This document shows, piece by piece, positions 1 to 7,732 of a stretch of 64,000 nucleotides of DNA. Positions within the stretch are counted from its first letter, which is position 1; each line of letters begins with the position of its first letter. A program made the position numbers and the translations under genes. The notes beneath the pieces are model-generated. The model made no database searches. It was given only the letters and a program-made list of their open reading frames with translations, and had not been told where the DNA came from. The stretch lies in the NCBI GenBank assembly GCA_036389795.1, contig DASVWD010000285.1, positions 1 to 64,000 on the forward strand, read 5' to 3'. Source of the stretch: Longimicrobium sp. (GTDB lineage: Bacteria; Gemmatimonadota; Gemmatimonadetes; Longimicrobiales; Longimicrobiaceae).

Positions 1-283
1 CACCCATGTCGTGCTTTCGAGGGTTCGCGGACGGATGGTTGCTTCGACACCACCCATCTTACCGCGGCTCAAGAAGATGCGACATGGGTTCTTTCGTTCT
101 ATGCCCTCCAATGCTGATTTCAGGCGAATAACCAAGGATCACTTTAACTGATTGGGAGATATAGACTTGCGGATGGGAACAAACAGCGGGCCGGGTACTA
201 CATCAAGGGAGCGGTACGCGCCGCCGATGTCGAGGGAGACGGATCGTCCGTCGCGAGCTGGCGCCAACGAAGGGGAGGTCACG

Positions 284-736
284 ATGTACGCACGCACTCC
301 GGACAGCCGGCCGGCAGAGGTCCAGCCCCGCCCGGGTCCTCCCCTGGCCTCCGCTCCCGGCCCCCGGGTGCTGCTCGCCGCGGCGGACGCCGACGCGCAC
401 GCCGTGTACGGCCCCTTCCTGGAGCACGCCGGCTACGCGCTGGTCCACGCGAGCTCGGCGGGCGAGTGCGTGCTCCTGGCGCAGTCGCAGCGACTGGCGG
501 CGGCGGTCGTGAGCGTCGGCCGGCACGGGCTGCTGCCGTGGAGCCGCTACAGCGAGCTGGCCCGGGCGGCGGACGAAGAGCTCGCCATCATCTGCCTCAC
601 CACCGACCCCCGCGTGGCCGACGCCGACCGGCTCCCCCCGCGCGCCCTCGCGGTGCTGATGCTCCCGTGCGAGCCGCCCGAACTGGTGGCCGAGCTGGGA
701 CGCGTGCTCCAGGCCCGCGGCCGCCGGCCGAACTAG
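284..736 (+). CDS. Receiver-like protein lacking the phospho-acceptor Asp
   Basis: A 150-residue protein whose residues ~25-140 look like a single CheY-type receiver fold, beginning VLLAAADADAHAVYGPFL. The third strand, where the phosphorylated Asp normally sits, reads AAVVSVGRHG, so that residue is absent. It is therefore probably a pseudo-receiver used for protein contact rather than phosphotransfer (inference). No output domain follows. The ATG at 284 was chosen because AGGGGAGG (271-278) lies just upstream; an in-frame ATG at 152 has no such site. A hairpin terminator follows. No histidine kinase is present in the window, so its partner is unknown. Confidence 0.75.
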   Translation: MYARTPDSRPAEVQPRPGPPLASAPGPRVLLAAADADAHAVYGPFLEHAGYALVHASSAGECVLLAQSQRLAAAVVSVGRHGLLPWSRYSELARAADEELAIICLTTDPRVADADRLPPRALAVLMLPCEPPELVAELGRVLQARGRRPN

Positions 737-758
737 CCGCGGCGGGATCTCTCACGCT

Positions 759-793
759 CGAAGGGCGCCGAGGATGGTCTTCGGCGCCCTTCG
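759..793 (+). terminator. Hairpin terminator after the receiver-like gene
   Basis: A perfect 13-bp stem, CGAAGGGCGCCGA (759-771) against TCGGCGCCCTTCG (781-793), with a 9-base loop. It starts 23 bases after the stop codon. No clear T-run follows, so the terminator role is inferred from position and stem strength. Confidence 0.55.
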
Positions 794-820
794 TGGTGCG
801 AGTGCCTGAAGACACTCGCT

Positions 821-866
821 GGAACCACGGAAAGCCTCGCAAACAGCCGCGAGGCTTCAACCGCAT
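821..866. repeat. Dispersed AAGCCT...AGGCTT hairpin repeat, copy 1
   Basis: The stem is AAGCCTCGC (832-840) with GCGAGGCTT (849-857), preceded by a GGAACCACGGA-type segment and followed by CAACCGC. The same layout recurs at 21783-21835 and 32786-32870 with different but still complementary stem bases, so the pairing is conserved rather than the sequence. Confidence 0.6.
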
Positions 867-1041
867 CTGCCACGCAGTTCCGTCGCGCGAAGCGCCGAAG
901 TCCCTCCCCTGAAGTCGGGGGAGGGACAGGCGCGCCAGGCGCCAGGGCGGGGGCTGCCCGCGGCCGCGCTGGAGCCGGCGGAGCGCGAGATCTCCGCGGG
1001 TGAGGTTTTTACAGGTCCGGGAAAACACAGCAGGTCTCACC

Positions 1042-1084
1042 CAGAGTCAGCAGAGTCAACAGAGGTGTTTCTCTGCTGACTCTG
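1042..1084. repeat. Intergenic hairpin of CAGAG/CTCTG units
   Basis: The arms CAGAGTCAGCAGAG (1042-1055) and CTCTGCTGACTCTG (1071-1084) are perfectly complementary over 14 bp. The same words appear in arrays near 12840-12866, 58541-58570 and 62404-62546, so this is one member of a dispersed intergenic family. Confidence 0.6.
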
Positions 1085-1183
1085 CGGCAGAAAAACCGCG
1101 TTGCTTCCCGGCTGCCTAGCACCTTCCTAAGTGGCGCCCCGACAGAGACTTGCGCTGCCGGGGCGTTCGCTTGCCGATACCGG

Positions 1184-1207
1184 GTGGGATAGCTGATGGG
1201 ATAGGTT
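1184..1207. repeat. Left direct repeat, candidate attL
   Basis: The sequence is GTGGGATAG, four variable bases, then TGGGATAGGTT. It ends at the stop codon of the integrase gene. The right copy (12729-12752) is identical in 20 of 24 positions, with all four differences in the central spacer. Together the two repeats flank the integrase, relaxase and accessory genes, as attachment sites would. The att role is inferred; no target gene such as a tRNA is seen beside either copy. Confidence 0.45.
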
Positions 1208-2520
1208 CACGCCGCGAGTGATTCCGGGCGCTCCGTCCCGCGAAGGAAGTTGCGCATGCTGCGGCGCGCCTCGGCGGCGCGGGCGCGCACCCGCTCGTTC
1301 TGCGGGTCCTGATACACGCGCTCGCGCGTGGCGCTGTCGGCGTGGCCGGTCAGGCGGTTGAGGACGCGCGCGTCCTGCGCGAACTCGGGCGCGAGGTCCG
1401 TCGCCTGCCTGCGCAGGCCGTAGAAGGAGCGGCCCTCCTGGTGCTCGACGCCCGCAATCGCCTCCACAGCCACGAACATCATGCGGAGCGACACGTACGA
1501 TAGCGCCTGCCTCGTCGCGCGTTCTACGGGCACTGAGCCGCGCCGGAGCTTGCCCACCGGGAACAGGTAGTAATCCGAAATCTCCCCGCGCTGGTAAGCG
1601 GCCTCCGCCTCGGCCAGGTAGCCGGACGAGAGGGTTTCGTCCACCAGCGCCCGAAGCTCCGGGTGCAGGTCAACAACCTCGCCGTGCTTCTTCCCGGCTC
1701 CGTGGACGACGAAGCGGCCCAACCCGAAGCCGCCGCCCGTGCCAAGGTGCAGGTCCGAGCGCCGCGCCCGCACCGCCTGTCCCGCGCGAAGCTCGGCGGC
1801 AAGCTCCACCAGCAGCCGCAGGCGGGGATCACCCTGGGGAAGCGCGGCGAAGATCGCCGCCACCTCGTCCACGGTGTGCCGGGGCCGCTTCGTCTCGGCC
1901 CGGTGCCCCGTGGCGACCCGCCATTCCTCCTTCACCTTGATCTTCCAGCGCGGCCGGGGCAGGGCGGCCGTGTCGGGGATCAACCCTTCCTGCCGCAGCC
2001 ACGAAGCGACCGCGTACAGCACAACGCACGTGTATTCGGCCGCGACCCTGCCCCGCCCGTCCTTGCTGCGCCTCGCCAGCAAGCGCACCAGATACAGCAC
2101 CATGCCGGGCGTCAGCTCGGCCCACGTGAGGCGCCGGTCGAGCAGGGCGACGGCGCGCTCCGCGTACATCTTGGCCTGCCGCGCGTGCTTCGTCGCGCCG
2201 GGGTACGCGCCGCGCAACGGATCGAACGCGCGCGCAATCCCCTCGGCCAGCGTGAGCGGGGCGGCGGACTTCTCCGGCGCCGCGCCCGCGCCGGGCTCGG
2301 CCATCGCGTTCGCAAGCTCCAACGCCTGCTTGCGCCCCTGCTTGCGGTCGCGGTGCCCCAAGCTCCGCTTCTGCTGTTTACCCCGATTGTCAAGCCAGAG
2401 CAGGTACAGGACTCCCCCCGGTTCCCGCTCGGCAATGCGGATCGTCGCCCCGTAGACTCCGAAGGACTCGGACCAGCACTTCTTGCCGGACTTGGCCGGC
2501 TGCTTCGCCTTGGGCATCAT
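1207..2520 (-). CDS. Tyrosine recombinase (integrase)
   Basis: A 437-residue site-specific recombinase expected to cut and rejoin DNA through a tyrosine-phosphate intermediate. Residues ~85-180 fit a SAM-like core-binding domain and ~215-425 the catalytic domain. Visible catalytic residues are Arg245 (ELRAGQ), Lys278 (AGKKHG), Arg370 in SFYGLRR (the usual His of H-x-x-R is Tyr367 here), His393 (LTGHADS) and the nucleophile Tyr403 (ERVYQD). The N-terminal ~60 residues resemble an arm-binding region. Its start overlaps the end of the upstream helix-turn-helix gene by 4 bp, so the two are co-transcribed. It lies at the inner edge of a candidate attachment repeat, consistent with driving integration of the 1.2-12.7 kb element. 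Confidence 0.88.
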   Translation of the reverse strand: MMPKAKQPAKSGKKCWSESFGVYGATIRIAEREPGGVLYLLWLDNRGKQQKRSLGHRDRKQGRKQALELANAMAEPGAGAAPEKSAAPLTLAEGIARAFDPLRGAYPGATKHARQAKMYAERAVALLDRRLTWAELTPGMVLYLVRLLARRSKDGRGRVAAEYTCVVLYAVASWLRQEGLIPDTAALPRPRWKIKVKEEWRVATGHRAETKRPRHTVDEVAAIFAALPQGDPRLRLLVELAAELRAGQAVRARRSDLHLGTGGGFGLGRFVVHGAGKKHGEVVDLHPELRALVDETLSSGYLAEAEAAYQRGEISDYYLFPVGKLRRGSVPVERATRQALSYVSLRMMFVAVEAIAGVEHQEGRSFYGLRRQATDLAPEFAQDARVLNRLTGHADSATRERVYQDPQNERVRARAAEARRSMRNFLRGTERPESLAA

Positions 2521-2906
2521 CGCTCCCCGAATTTGGAGTGGATGATGTCCCGGAAGAGCCTGTCCGGAACATACCCACTCAGGTCAGAAAAACAAGGATC
2601 GTCCTTGTCTTTTCTTGCCTTCTGGGGTAAGTCCCGGCGGCGGATGAGGGGCTTGGCCTTGCGCCCGGAGTTCGGAATCTTCCCTTCGCGCAGCAGGCGG
2701 CCCAGATGGTCCGTGCTGTATCCGGACTCATGGGCGGCGCGGCGAAGGCTCAGAAGCTCGTCACCTGCGCGCACCTGCGCGGCGGCGAGCTCGTCCGCGC
2801 AGAAGTCGAGGATGCGGGCCTGCGCGTCGGCGCCCAGGCGGCGCTGTTGGGCCGCCAGCGCGCGCCACTCGTCGGGCAGGTCGGTGGGAGTGGGCTGGTG
2901 TGGCAT
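2517..2906 (-). CDS. Small helix-turn-helix protein beside the integrase
   Basis: A 129-residue protein. Residues ~55-95 (LRRAAHESGYSTDHLGRLL, then a basic stretch ending IRRRDLP) look like a MerR/excisionase-type winged helix that reads 'A-x-x-x-G-x-S...L-R-x-G-x-I-P'. The N-terminal half is alpha-helical and Ala/Arg rich. It overlaps the integrase start by 4 bp, so it could be the directionality factor (excisionase) or a regulator of integration; the sequence does not decide between these. The ATG at 2906 is preceded by GAGGCC. Confidence 0.65.
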   Translation of the reverse strand: MPHQPTPTDLPDEWRALAAQQRRLGADAQARILDFCADELAAAQVRAGDELLSLRRAAHESGYSTDHLGRLLREGKIPNSGRKAKPLIRRRDLPQKARKDKDDPCFSDLSGYVPDRLFRDIIHSKFGER

Positions 2907-3472
2907 GGCGGGGCCTCAGCGCAGAGCCGAGGGGCGCCGCAGCGCGCCGAGGAGCCGCCGCGTGCCGTAGGCGGCCCCGCCACCACACCCCGCCTGATCG
3001 CGAGCCGTAGAAGCCGGGGATGCGCGCAAGCCGCGGCCGAGGGCGCCACGGCCTGACGCGGGAAACCGCTCCCGGCCGCAGGCCGGAAACCGTTGAGACG
3101 GGCGCAGCCCGTCAGCAGTGAGGGAGTCCGCGCCGCACGGGCGCCGGGGAGAACGAACGGGGCCGGTTGTTGTGGGGGCGCCGTCCGAAGGGACTTTCAA
3201 TCTTTCCCGAAGGCGGCGCCCCCACACGCCCGCGAAGCGGGCGACATGGGGGCGTGGGATGAGGCCGGGCATAAGCGAAGAGGGGGCGGGGGGTTAGACG
3301 GCACACCTGCCCCCGCTTGTTACCCCGTTCTTGCGCACGACGCCGACGGACGGACCGCGTGATATGAGGGATACGCGCCCGGAGGGCCGGGACGCCGCCG
3401 CGAGCATGGACGGCCCCCGCATCTCCTGGAACTCTTTTCGGAACTGCCGTACTGACCGAATAAGGAGATGGA
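2907..3472. other. Non-coding stretch inside the element with an inverted repeat
   Basis: There is no convincing gene. The notable structure is a 13-bp inverted repeat, TGTGGGGGCGCCG (3171-3183) and CGGCGCCCCCACA (3214-3226), enclosing a 30-base loop. Similar words (GGGGGCG, CGAAGCGGGCGAC) recur at 3230-3290 and in the structured region before mobC at 7031-7102. It could hold the promoter of the helix-turn-helix gene. Confidence 0.4.
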
Positions 3473-4687
3473 TTATTTCCAAAAAGCAGGGTAGAACACG
3501 CTTATGGGATTGCCAGCGTTTTCCGGATCTTCGAGCGCGGCGCGAGCCTGAGTGGCAATTTCCGCCTGATACGTCGCAATCTTGGGTACCAAGGTATAGA
3601 TGTCCGTGGTATCGATAACGACGGTCCGTACTTGGTTCGTATCGAAAGGAATTCTGTCGACTTTCCTAATGATTTGCACAATTGGTAGACGGCATGCGTG
3701 GCGCAGCGCCGTTTCGTAGAATACGTTGGGATTTAGCGTCGAGAGATCGGCTACCACGAGCCGACTACGTTTTATATGCTCGATGATTTGTGATGTAATC
3801 ATCCCTGGCGAACCGATCTGGTCAGCGCGAACTACTCTCAATCCGAGTTCCTCGATTGCTGGCTGCACGATCGAACCCATAAACAAATCTGCGTGTTTCC
3901 GTTGCTCGCTTCCCTCCTCGCCGATGGGCGTCACGTAGAAGCACACCTGTGCCCAATCCCCCTTTGCGGTGCCAATTTCATTCGTAGCACTCAACGGGGG
4001 AGTCGCGAACGCGCGAGGAGATTGGGGCGTGGATGCCAGTTCTTCCAAGACGTGTTCGACGGAAACTAGTGTTTCGGCGCCGCCAATCGTTTGCAGGAGG
4101 CCGAGATCTTTCGCATTAACCACGAACACATCGAGACACGCGCGAGGGTCGTCAATGTAGAAAGAGGACGACTCAAGGAAATCCTTCATGACCTCCGGCG
4201 CTGGCACGCGTTTGTTGACGTACTCTTCATAAATAGCCTTAAACGGTGGAATGTTCTGAATTGCTAGCCTAAACTTCGCCAAGGTGCGGTCACGATGGGT
4301 TTGCGTGTCATCGCACGCGATGCGGCCGTCCGGTGTCAGTTCGATCCATTCAGCCTTATACGAACCGATTGTTACGCCGTACTTGCTGGAGTTGGTAATC
4401 AAAACCCGCACAGCACTGCTGTTAGGGGAACGCCCAAGCTTCTGCATTAGGGTCAGTCGCCGGATCTTATCTCCACCCGCATAATTCACTATTCCAGCCC
4501 CCAGAACCAGCACCTGCTCCAGAGGCTCGCTGGGATAACCTTTTTCTCGTTTAGAGCCGATCTTGGCAGCTCCTACGCCCGACTTCGCGGGCTTTGCTGG
4601 TTGCTTCTTCGTCTTGGGTTTCTTTGTCGCCGCGCTCTTTGCCGGAGACGCTGCGGCTGCCTGGGCGATTTCCGTGTTATCAGCCAT
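3473..4687 (-). CDS. Putative defence effector with deoxyribosyltransferase-like domain
   Basis: A 404-residue protein in three parts: a Lys/Ala/Pro-rich disordered N-terminus (1-45), a middle region (~50-215) that looks like a winged-helix-type recognition unit, and a C-terminal domain (~248-345) of the nucleoside 2-deoxyribosyltransferase/TIR-like fold. The diagnostic C-terminal motif is ADLSTLNPNVFYETALRHA, with Glu325 at the expected catalytic position, plus an opening CFYVTPIG strand. Such domains are known as NAD- or nucleotide-hydrolysing effectors in bacterial conflict systems; the activity here is inferred. The gene is far more A/T-rich than its neighbours, which suggests recent transfer, and it sits between the integrase and relaxase genes of a mobile element. 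No sensor or cyclase partner lies beside it. Confidence 0.65.
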   Translation of the reverse strand: MADNTEIAQAAAASPAKSAATKKPKTKKQPAKPAKSGVGAAKIGSKREKGYPSEPLEQVLVLGAGIVNYAGGDKIRRLTLMQKLGRSPNSSAVRVLITNSSKYGVTIGSYKAEWIELTPDGRIACDDTQTHRDRTLAKFRLAIQNIPPFKAIYEEYVNKRVPAPEVMKDFLESSSFYIDDPRACLDVFVVNAKDLGLLQTIGGAETLVSVEHVLEELASTPQSPRAFATPPLSATNEIGTAKGDWAQVCFYVTPIGEEGSEQRKHADLFMGSIVQPAIEELGLRVVRADQIGSPGMITSQIIEHIKRSRLVVADLSTLNPNVFYETALRHACRLPIVQIIRKVDRIPFDTNQVRTVVIDTTDIYTLVPKIATYQAEIATQARAALEDPENAGNPISVFYPAFWK

Positions 4688-4875
4688 GAGCTTCAGAAGG
4701 AATCCGGTTGCGGAGTTTGCCGTGCCAAAGCTGAAGTCCTATCCAGATAATACTCCCGCCCCCTGAACGTCAAGCGACAGTAAAAATCGCACGCATTCAA
4801 TCCGATGCCTTGCGTGCCGCGGGCGCGTTGACCGTACCCCTTGGGCGGAGTCCCATGTTCGGACCGGTGCCGCAA

Positions 4876-6543
4876 TCAGAGCCCTAGCCCGCGCTCCCTC
4901 CGGATCGAACGCGGGGCGTCGAGCGCGCGCTGGAGTGCCCGCGCCGCCCGCTGCGCGGCCTCGGGGTGGTCGGCCAGGAGCCGGTCAAGCTCCCGCGCGG
5001 CCCACGTGGGGCGCGTCTCGGCCAGCACCGACCGGAGCACGGCAATCCCCGTCTCCTCCGCCGTACTGGAGTGCGGCAGGGCGCGCCGCATTTCTTTCGC
5101 CTTCACCTCCGCCTCGAGCGTCTTGCGGGCGTGCTCCTGCGCGGCGGAGAGAGCTTCCCGCGTCGGCTTCTCCCGCACGCGCCGCGCGGCCGTCTCCAGC
5201 AGGTCGGCGAGGTCGCGCGCACGGCGGCGGGCCTCGTCGGTGTTCCTCACCAAACCGAGCCCCCACAACGGGCGCACACCCCGCAGCTTCCCGAACGCTT
5301 CCGGCTTCTCGCGGAGGATGCGCACCGTATCCTCCAGCCCCTTTGCGCGGTAGTGCGCGGCCACCTTCGACTTGCTCGGCTCGGCGTACACCTCGCGTAG
5401 GGCGGGCTGGAGCACGTCGGTTGCTTCCGTCGCCCGGCGGGTCAACGCCTCCAGCCGCTCCACCTCGCGCGCGGCGGCGTCCGCCGCGCGCACGATTTCA
5501 GAGACGGCCTTTTCCGTCTTCCGGATCGCCTCCGCCTCGCGGAACCACTCGGCCGCGTGCTGAAGCTTCAGGCGCAACCCCGCCTCCTTCAGGCGGTCGG
5601 CCTCCTCGTCCACTAGCGCGGCGAAGGCTTCCTCCATCTGCCGCCGCACCGCCGCCGGCGGGACCGGCAGCGGGACCGGCTCAGGCTGCGGCGCCGGAAC
5701 GGGCTCGGGCTCCGGCTCAGGCTCGCGGACCGGCTCCGGCACGGCCGAAGCGGATGCGGGCGCGAGCGACGGCCCCGCAACGGTGCGTGACTGCGCGAAG
5801 TGGTGCGCAGAGTGCTTCCCAAACCGGGCCTCCAGCGTCTTGCGCGAGAAGCCGACCTCGGACGCCTTCACTTCGTGGCTGTCGTCGTGGATCACCAGCC
5901 CGCCGCCCTTCACGCGCACCGACAGCCCCACGGCCGCCAGCCCGTCGTGCACCTCGGCCCAGGAGCGCGCGCGCTCCAGCACCGGGCCAGCCCGCTCGGC
6001 CACGCGGTGCAGGAACGCCGGATCGCCGCGCAGCAGCACGCGCGCGGGCTGCTGCCCCGGAACGCGCCCGTGCCGGCCGGGCACGATGCGGAAACCAAGC
6101 TCTACCTCCCCTGCCCGCAACGCCTGCTCGATCTTCGGCCAGTCCCACGAGTTTTCCCACGCGCGGCGCGTCTCCGGGTGCACGCGGTTGACCACAAGGT
6201 GCATGTTCGGGTGCGCCGTGTCCTTGTGGGCCACGATCAAGGCCTCGTGACCGGAGAGCCCTAGCTTGCGCAGCACGGCGTCCGCCACGTAGCGCATGCT
6301 CTCGCGGTCTACCGGGTCGCCGGGATCGAAGCTGATGGACAGGTGATAGACCGGGCGCTGCGTCCGCAGCGACAGGGACGCCGTGGCGGCCATGAGCCGC
6401 GCCGCGGTCTGCGGGTCGGTGGTGGGAAGGTTGCGGGATTCGATCCACGCAACGCGGTCGCGCTCCTCGCCGGACGATCCCGCCTCCAGGTAGCGCGCCA
6501 GCCCCAGGAAGCCTTTCCCGAACGGGTACGTCTGCCCGATCAC
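4876..6543 (-). CDS. MobA/VirD2-type relaxase
   Basis: A 555-residue conjugative relaxase expected to nick the transfer origin and lead the strand into a recipient. Residues ~1-220 are the relaxase domain. A candidate nicking Tyr18 lies in LGLARYLE, and the metal-binding three-His motif is clear in HKDTAHPNMHLVVNRVHPE (His106, 111 and 115). A Pro/Glu linker (EPEPEPEPVPAPQPEP) follows, then a long charged coiled-coil tail rich in Ala, Arg and Glu. The start is the GTG at 6543, whose GTGA overlaps the stop of mobC; a longer frame upstream is only antisense-type GC noise. It has no type IV secretion genes nearby, so the element is mobilizable rather than self-transmissible. Confidence 0.85.
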   Translation of the reverse strand: MIGQTYPFGKGFLGLARYLEAGSSGEERDRVAWIESRNLPTTDPQTAARLMAATASLSLRTQRPVYHLSISFDPGDPVDRESMRYVADAVLRKLGLSGHEALIVAHKDTAHPNMHLVVNRVHPETRRAWENSWDWPKIEQALRAGEVELGFRIVPGRHGRVPGQQPARVLLRGDPAFLHRVAERAGPVLERARSWAEVHDGLAAVGLSVRVKGGGLVIHDDSHEVKASEVGFSRKTLEARFGKHSAHHFAQSRTVAGPSLAPASASAVPEPVREPEPEPEPVPAPQPEPVPLPVPPAAVRRQMEEAFAALVDEEADRLKEAGLRLKLQHAAEWFREAEAIRKTEKAVSEIVRAADAAAREVERLEALTRRATEATDVLQPALREVYAEPSKSKVAAHYRAKGLEDTVRILREKPEAFGKLRGVRPLWGLGLVRNTDEARRRARDLADLLETAARRVREKPTREALSAAQEHARKTLEAEVKAKEMRRALPHSSTAEETGIAVLRSVLAETRPTWAARELDRLLADHPEAAQRAARALQRALDAPRSIRRERGLGL

Positions 6544-6902
6544 CGGAGCACCCAAGCAAACGAATCCTCCACCGCCGCCAGAGCCGGAAGCAGCTCGGCG
6601 TCCGCCGGTAGCTCCTCGTCGGTGTTGGCGCGGCGGGCCAGCTCGTTGAGCGCACGGCCCGCCGCGACGATCACGTGCGCCGCCGCGGCCGGGGTGGTGT
6701 CGGGCGCGGGCGCCGCGCGGATCGCCGCCTCGGTGCGCTTGGCCGTGACCTCGATGCGGGCGGCGGCGGCCTCGGCGCCGTCGATCTCGGCCACGGCCTG
6801 CAGCTGACGCAGGTTGTTGAGCACGCGCCCAAGCTCGCGCACGAGCTCGTGCCGGGCGCGGCGCGGGGGCGGGGGCGGCGCGGCAAGCGCCGCCTCCCGC
6901 AC
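6540..6902 (-). CDS. MobC-type mobilization protein
   Basis: A relaxase accessory protein that helps open the transfer origin; a helical protein of 120 residues from the GTG at 6902. In-frame homology clearly continues upstream: RWTPEEWARVEAIARARG, then VPPLRYVREAA, matches the usual MobC/ribbon-helix-helix start. The reading frame is open back to a TAA at about 7044, yet it has no ATG, GTG or TTG there. A CTG at 7025 would give 161 residues. The stop overlaps the relaxase GTG start by 4 bp, so the two proteins are translationally coupled. Confidence 0.75.
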   Translation of the reverse strand: MREAALAAPPPPPRRARHELVRELGRVLNNLRQLQAVAEIDGAEAAAARIEVTAKRTEAAIRAAPAPDTTPAAAAHVIVAAGRALNELARRANTDEELPADAELLPALAAVEDSFAWVLR

Positions 6903-7030
6903 GTAGCGCAGCGGCGGAACGCCGCGCGCACGGGCGATGGCCTCGACGCGCGCCCACTCCTCGGGCGTCCAGCGTGTCGGCTTGCGCAGGGTGCGGGGTG
7001 GCAGTTGGGGTTCCTTTGAGCGCAGCGAAA

Positions 7031-7211
7031 AGCGAGCAGGGGATTAGGCGCCCCCACGAGCGAAGCGATGTGGGATCAGGCGCCTAACCCCCATTGCTCG
7101 CTCCCGGATTTCTGCACCCTGGTACCCCGGCCGGGGACGGGGCGACGACGGGCGCGAAGAGGGCCCTCTAGGGACTGTTACGCGCGCGCACGCGCGCGAC
7201 AGTCCCTAGAG
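7031..7211. other. Candidate transfer origin (oriT): two strong inverted repeats
   Basis: Two structures lie directly upstream of mobC. One is an extended imperfect inverted repeat, 7031-7052 with 7079-7102, whose ends AGCGAGCA/TGCTCGCT and core TTAGGCGCC/GGCGCCTAA pair. The other is a perfect 13-bp stem, CTCTAGGGACTGT (7166-7178) with ACAGTCCCTAGAG (7199-7211), enclosing an alternating CG run. Inverted repeats beside mob genes are typical of nick regions. The assignment is positional inference; the second stem could also be a terminator. Confidence 0.4.
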
Positions 7212-7224
7212 AGCCCTGCACTCT

Positions 7225-7300
7225 GCCGGGGAGAGGGGGGAGCCGGGGAGCCGGGGGAGCCGGGGAGCCGGGGGAGCCGGTAGGCAAGGAGCCGGGGAGA
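7225..7300. repeat. GC-rich short repeat of GCCGGGGAGCCGGGG units
   Basis: A run built from GAGCCGGGG-type units (about 9-10 bp, several imperfect copies) lies between the candidate oriT and the GFGSGH lipoprotein gene. It contains no gene. Confidence 0.5.
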
Positions 7301-7474
7301 CAGGAAGGCGGGGTGAGGCGGGGGAGGCACCCCAGTCCCGTTTTCCGTGTCGGACGGCGGGCTTGTGCGTGATTTGGGTCTTGCAGGCTGGCGGGAATCG
7401 TGAGGTAGTTACAACGTTACGGGCCGCCCTCTTGGCGTGCACGAAATGCAAGCCCGTAACACGGAGTTTCACTG

Positions 7475-7729
7475 ATGCGCACCCTCCGAACCGCCGCCGC
7501 TTCGTTCGTCGCGCTCGTCCTCGCTGCTGCGTGCGATCAGGCGCCGACGACGCCCGCACTCCTCCAGCCCGACCGCCCGGCCTTCGACGGTTTGGGGTTC
7601 GGTTCCGGGCACGCGGTCGCCCCGGTGCCAACATCAACGGTCGCCGCCTCATCAAGTGGCGAGACGACGACCGTGACGACGGATAGCACGAGCACCGGGC
7701 GCGGACTCGGCTTTGGCTCAGGCCACTAG
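7475..7729 (+). CDS. Small lipoprotein with two GLGFGSGH motifs
   Basis: An 84-residue exported protein. Residues 1-19 are a signal peptide ending in a lipobox, LAAAC, with Cys20 as the lipidation site. The mature part is Pro/Thr/Ser-rich and unstructured, and the octamer GLGFGSGH occurs twice, at 39-46 and at the extreme C-terminus 77-84. GGAG lies 9 bases before the ATG. I associate small exported peptides ending in GxGFGSGH with Longimicrobium-type genomes, but I know of no assigned function. It ends 3 bp from a convergent TPR gene. A signal or processed peptide is possible but unproven. Confidence 0.65.
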   Translation: MRTLRTAAASFVALVLAAACDQAPTTPALLQPDRPAFDGLGFGSGHAVAPVPTSTVAASSSGETTTVTTDSTSTGRGLGFGSGH

Positions 7730-7732
7730 GGA

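Noticed and set aside
1184-1207. tRNA gene as integration target
   Set aside because: No cloverleaf or TTCGA-type arm is seen beside either repeat, so the target remains unknown.
4876-6957. Relaxase starting at 6957
   Set aside because: The first ~138 codons are an antisense-type Arg/Ala run overlapping mobC; homology and the GTGA overlap place the start at 6543.
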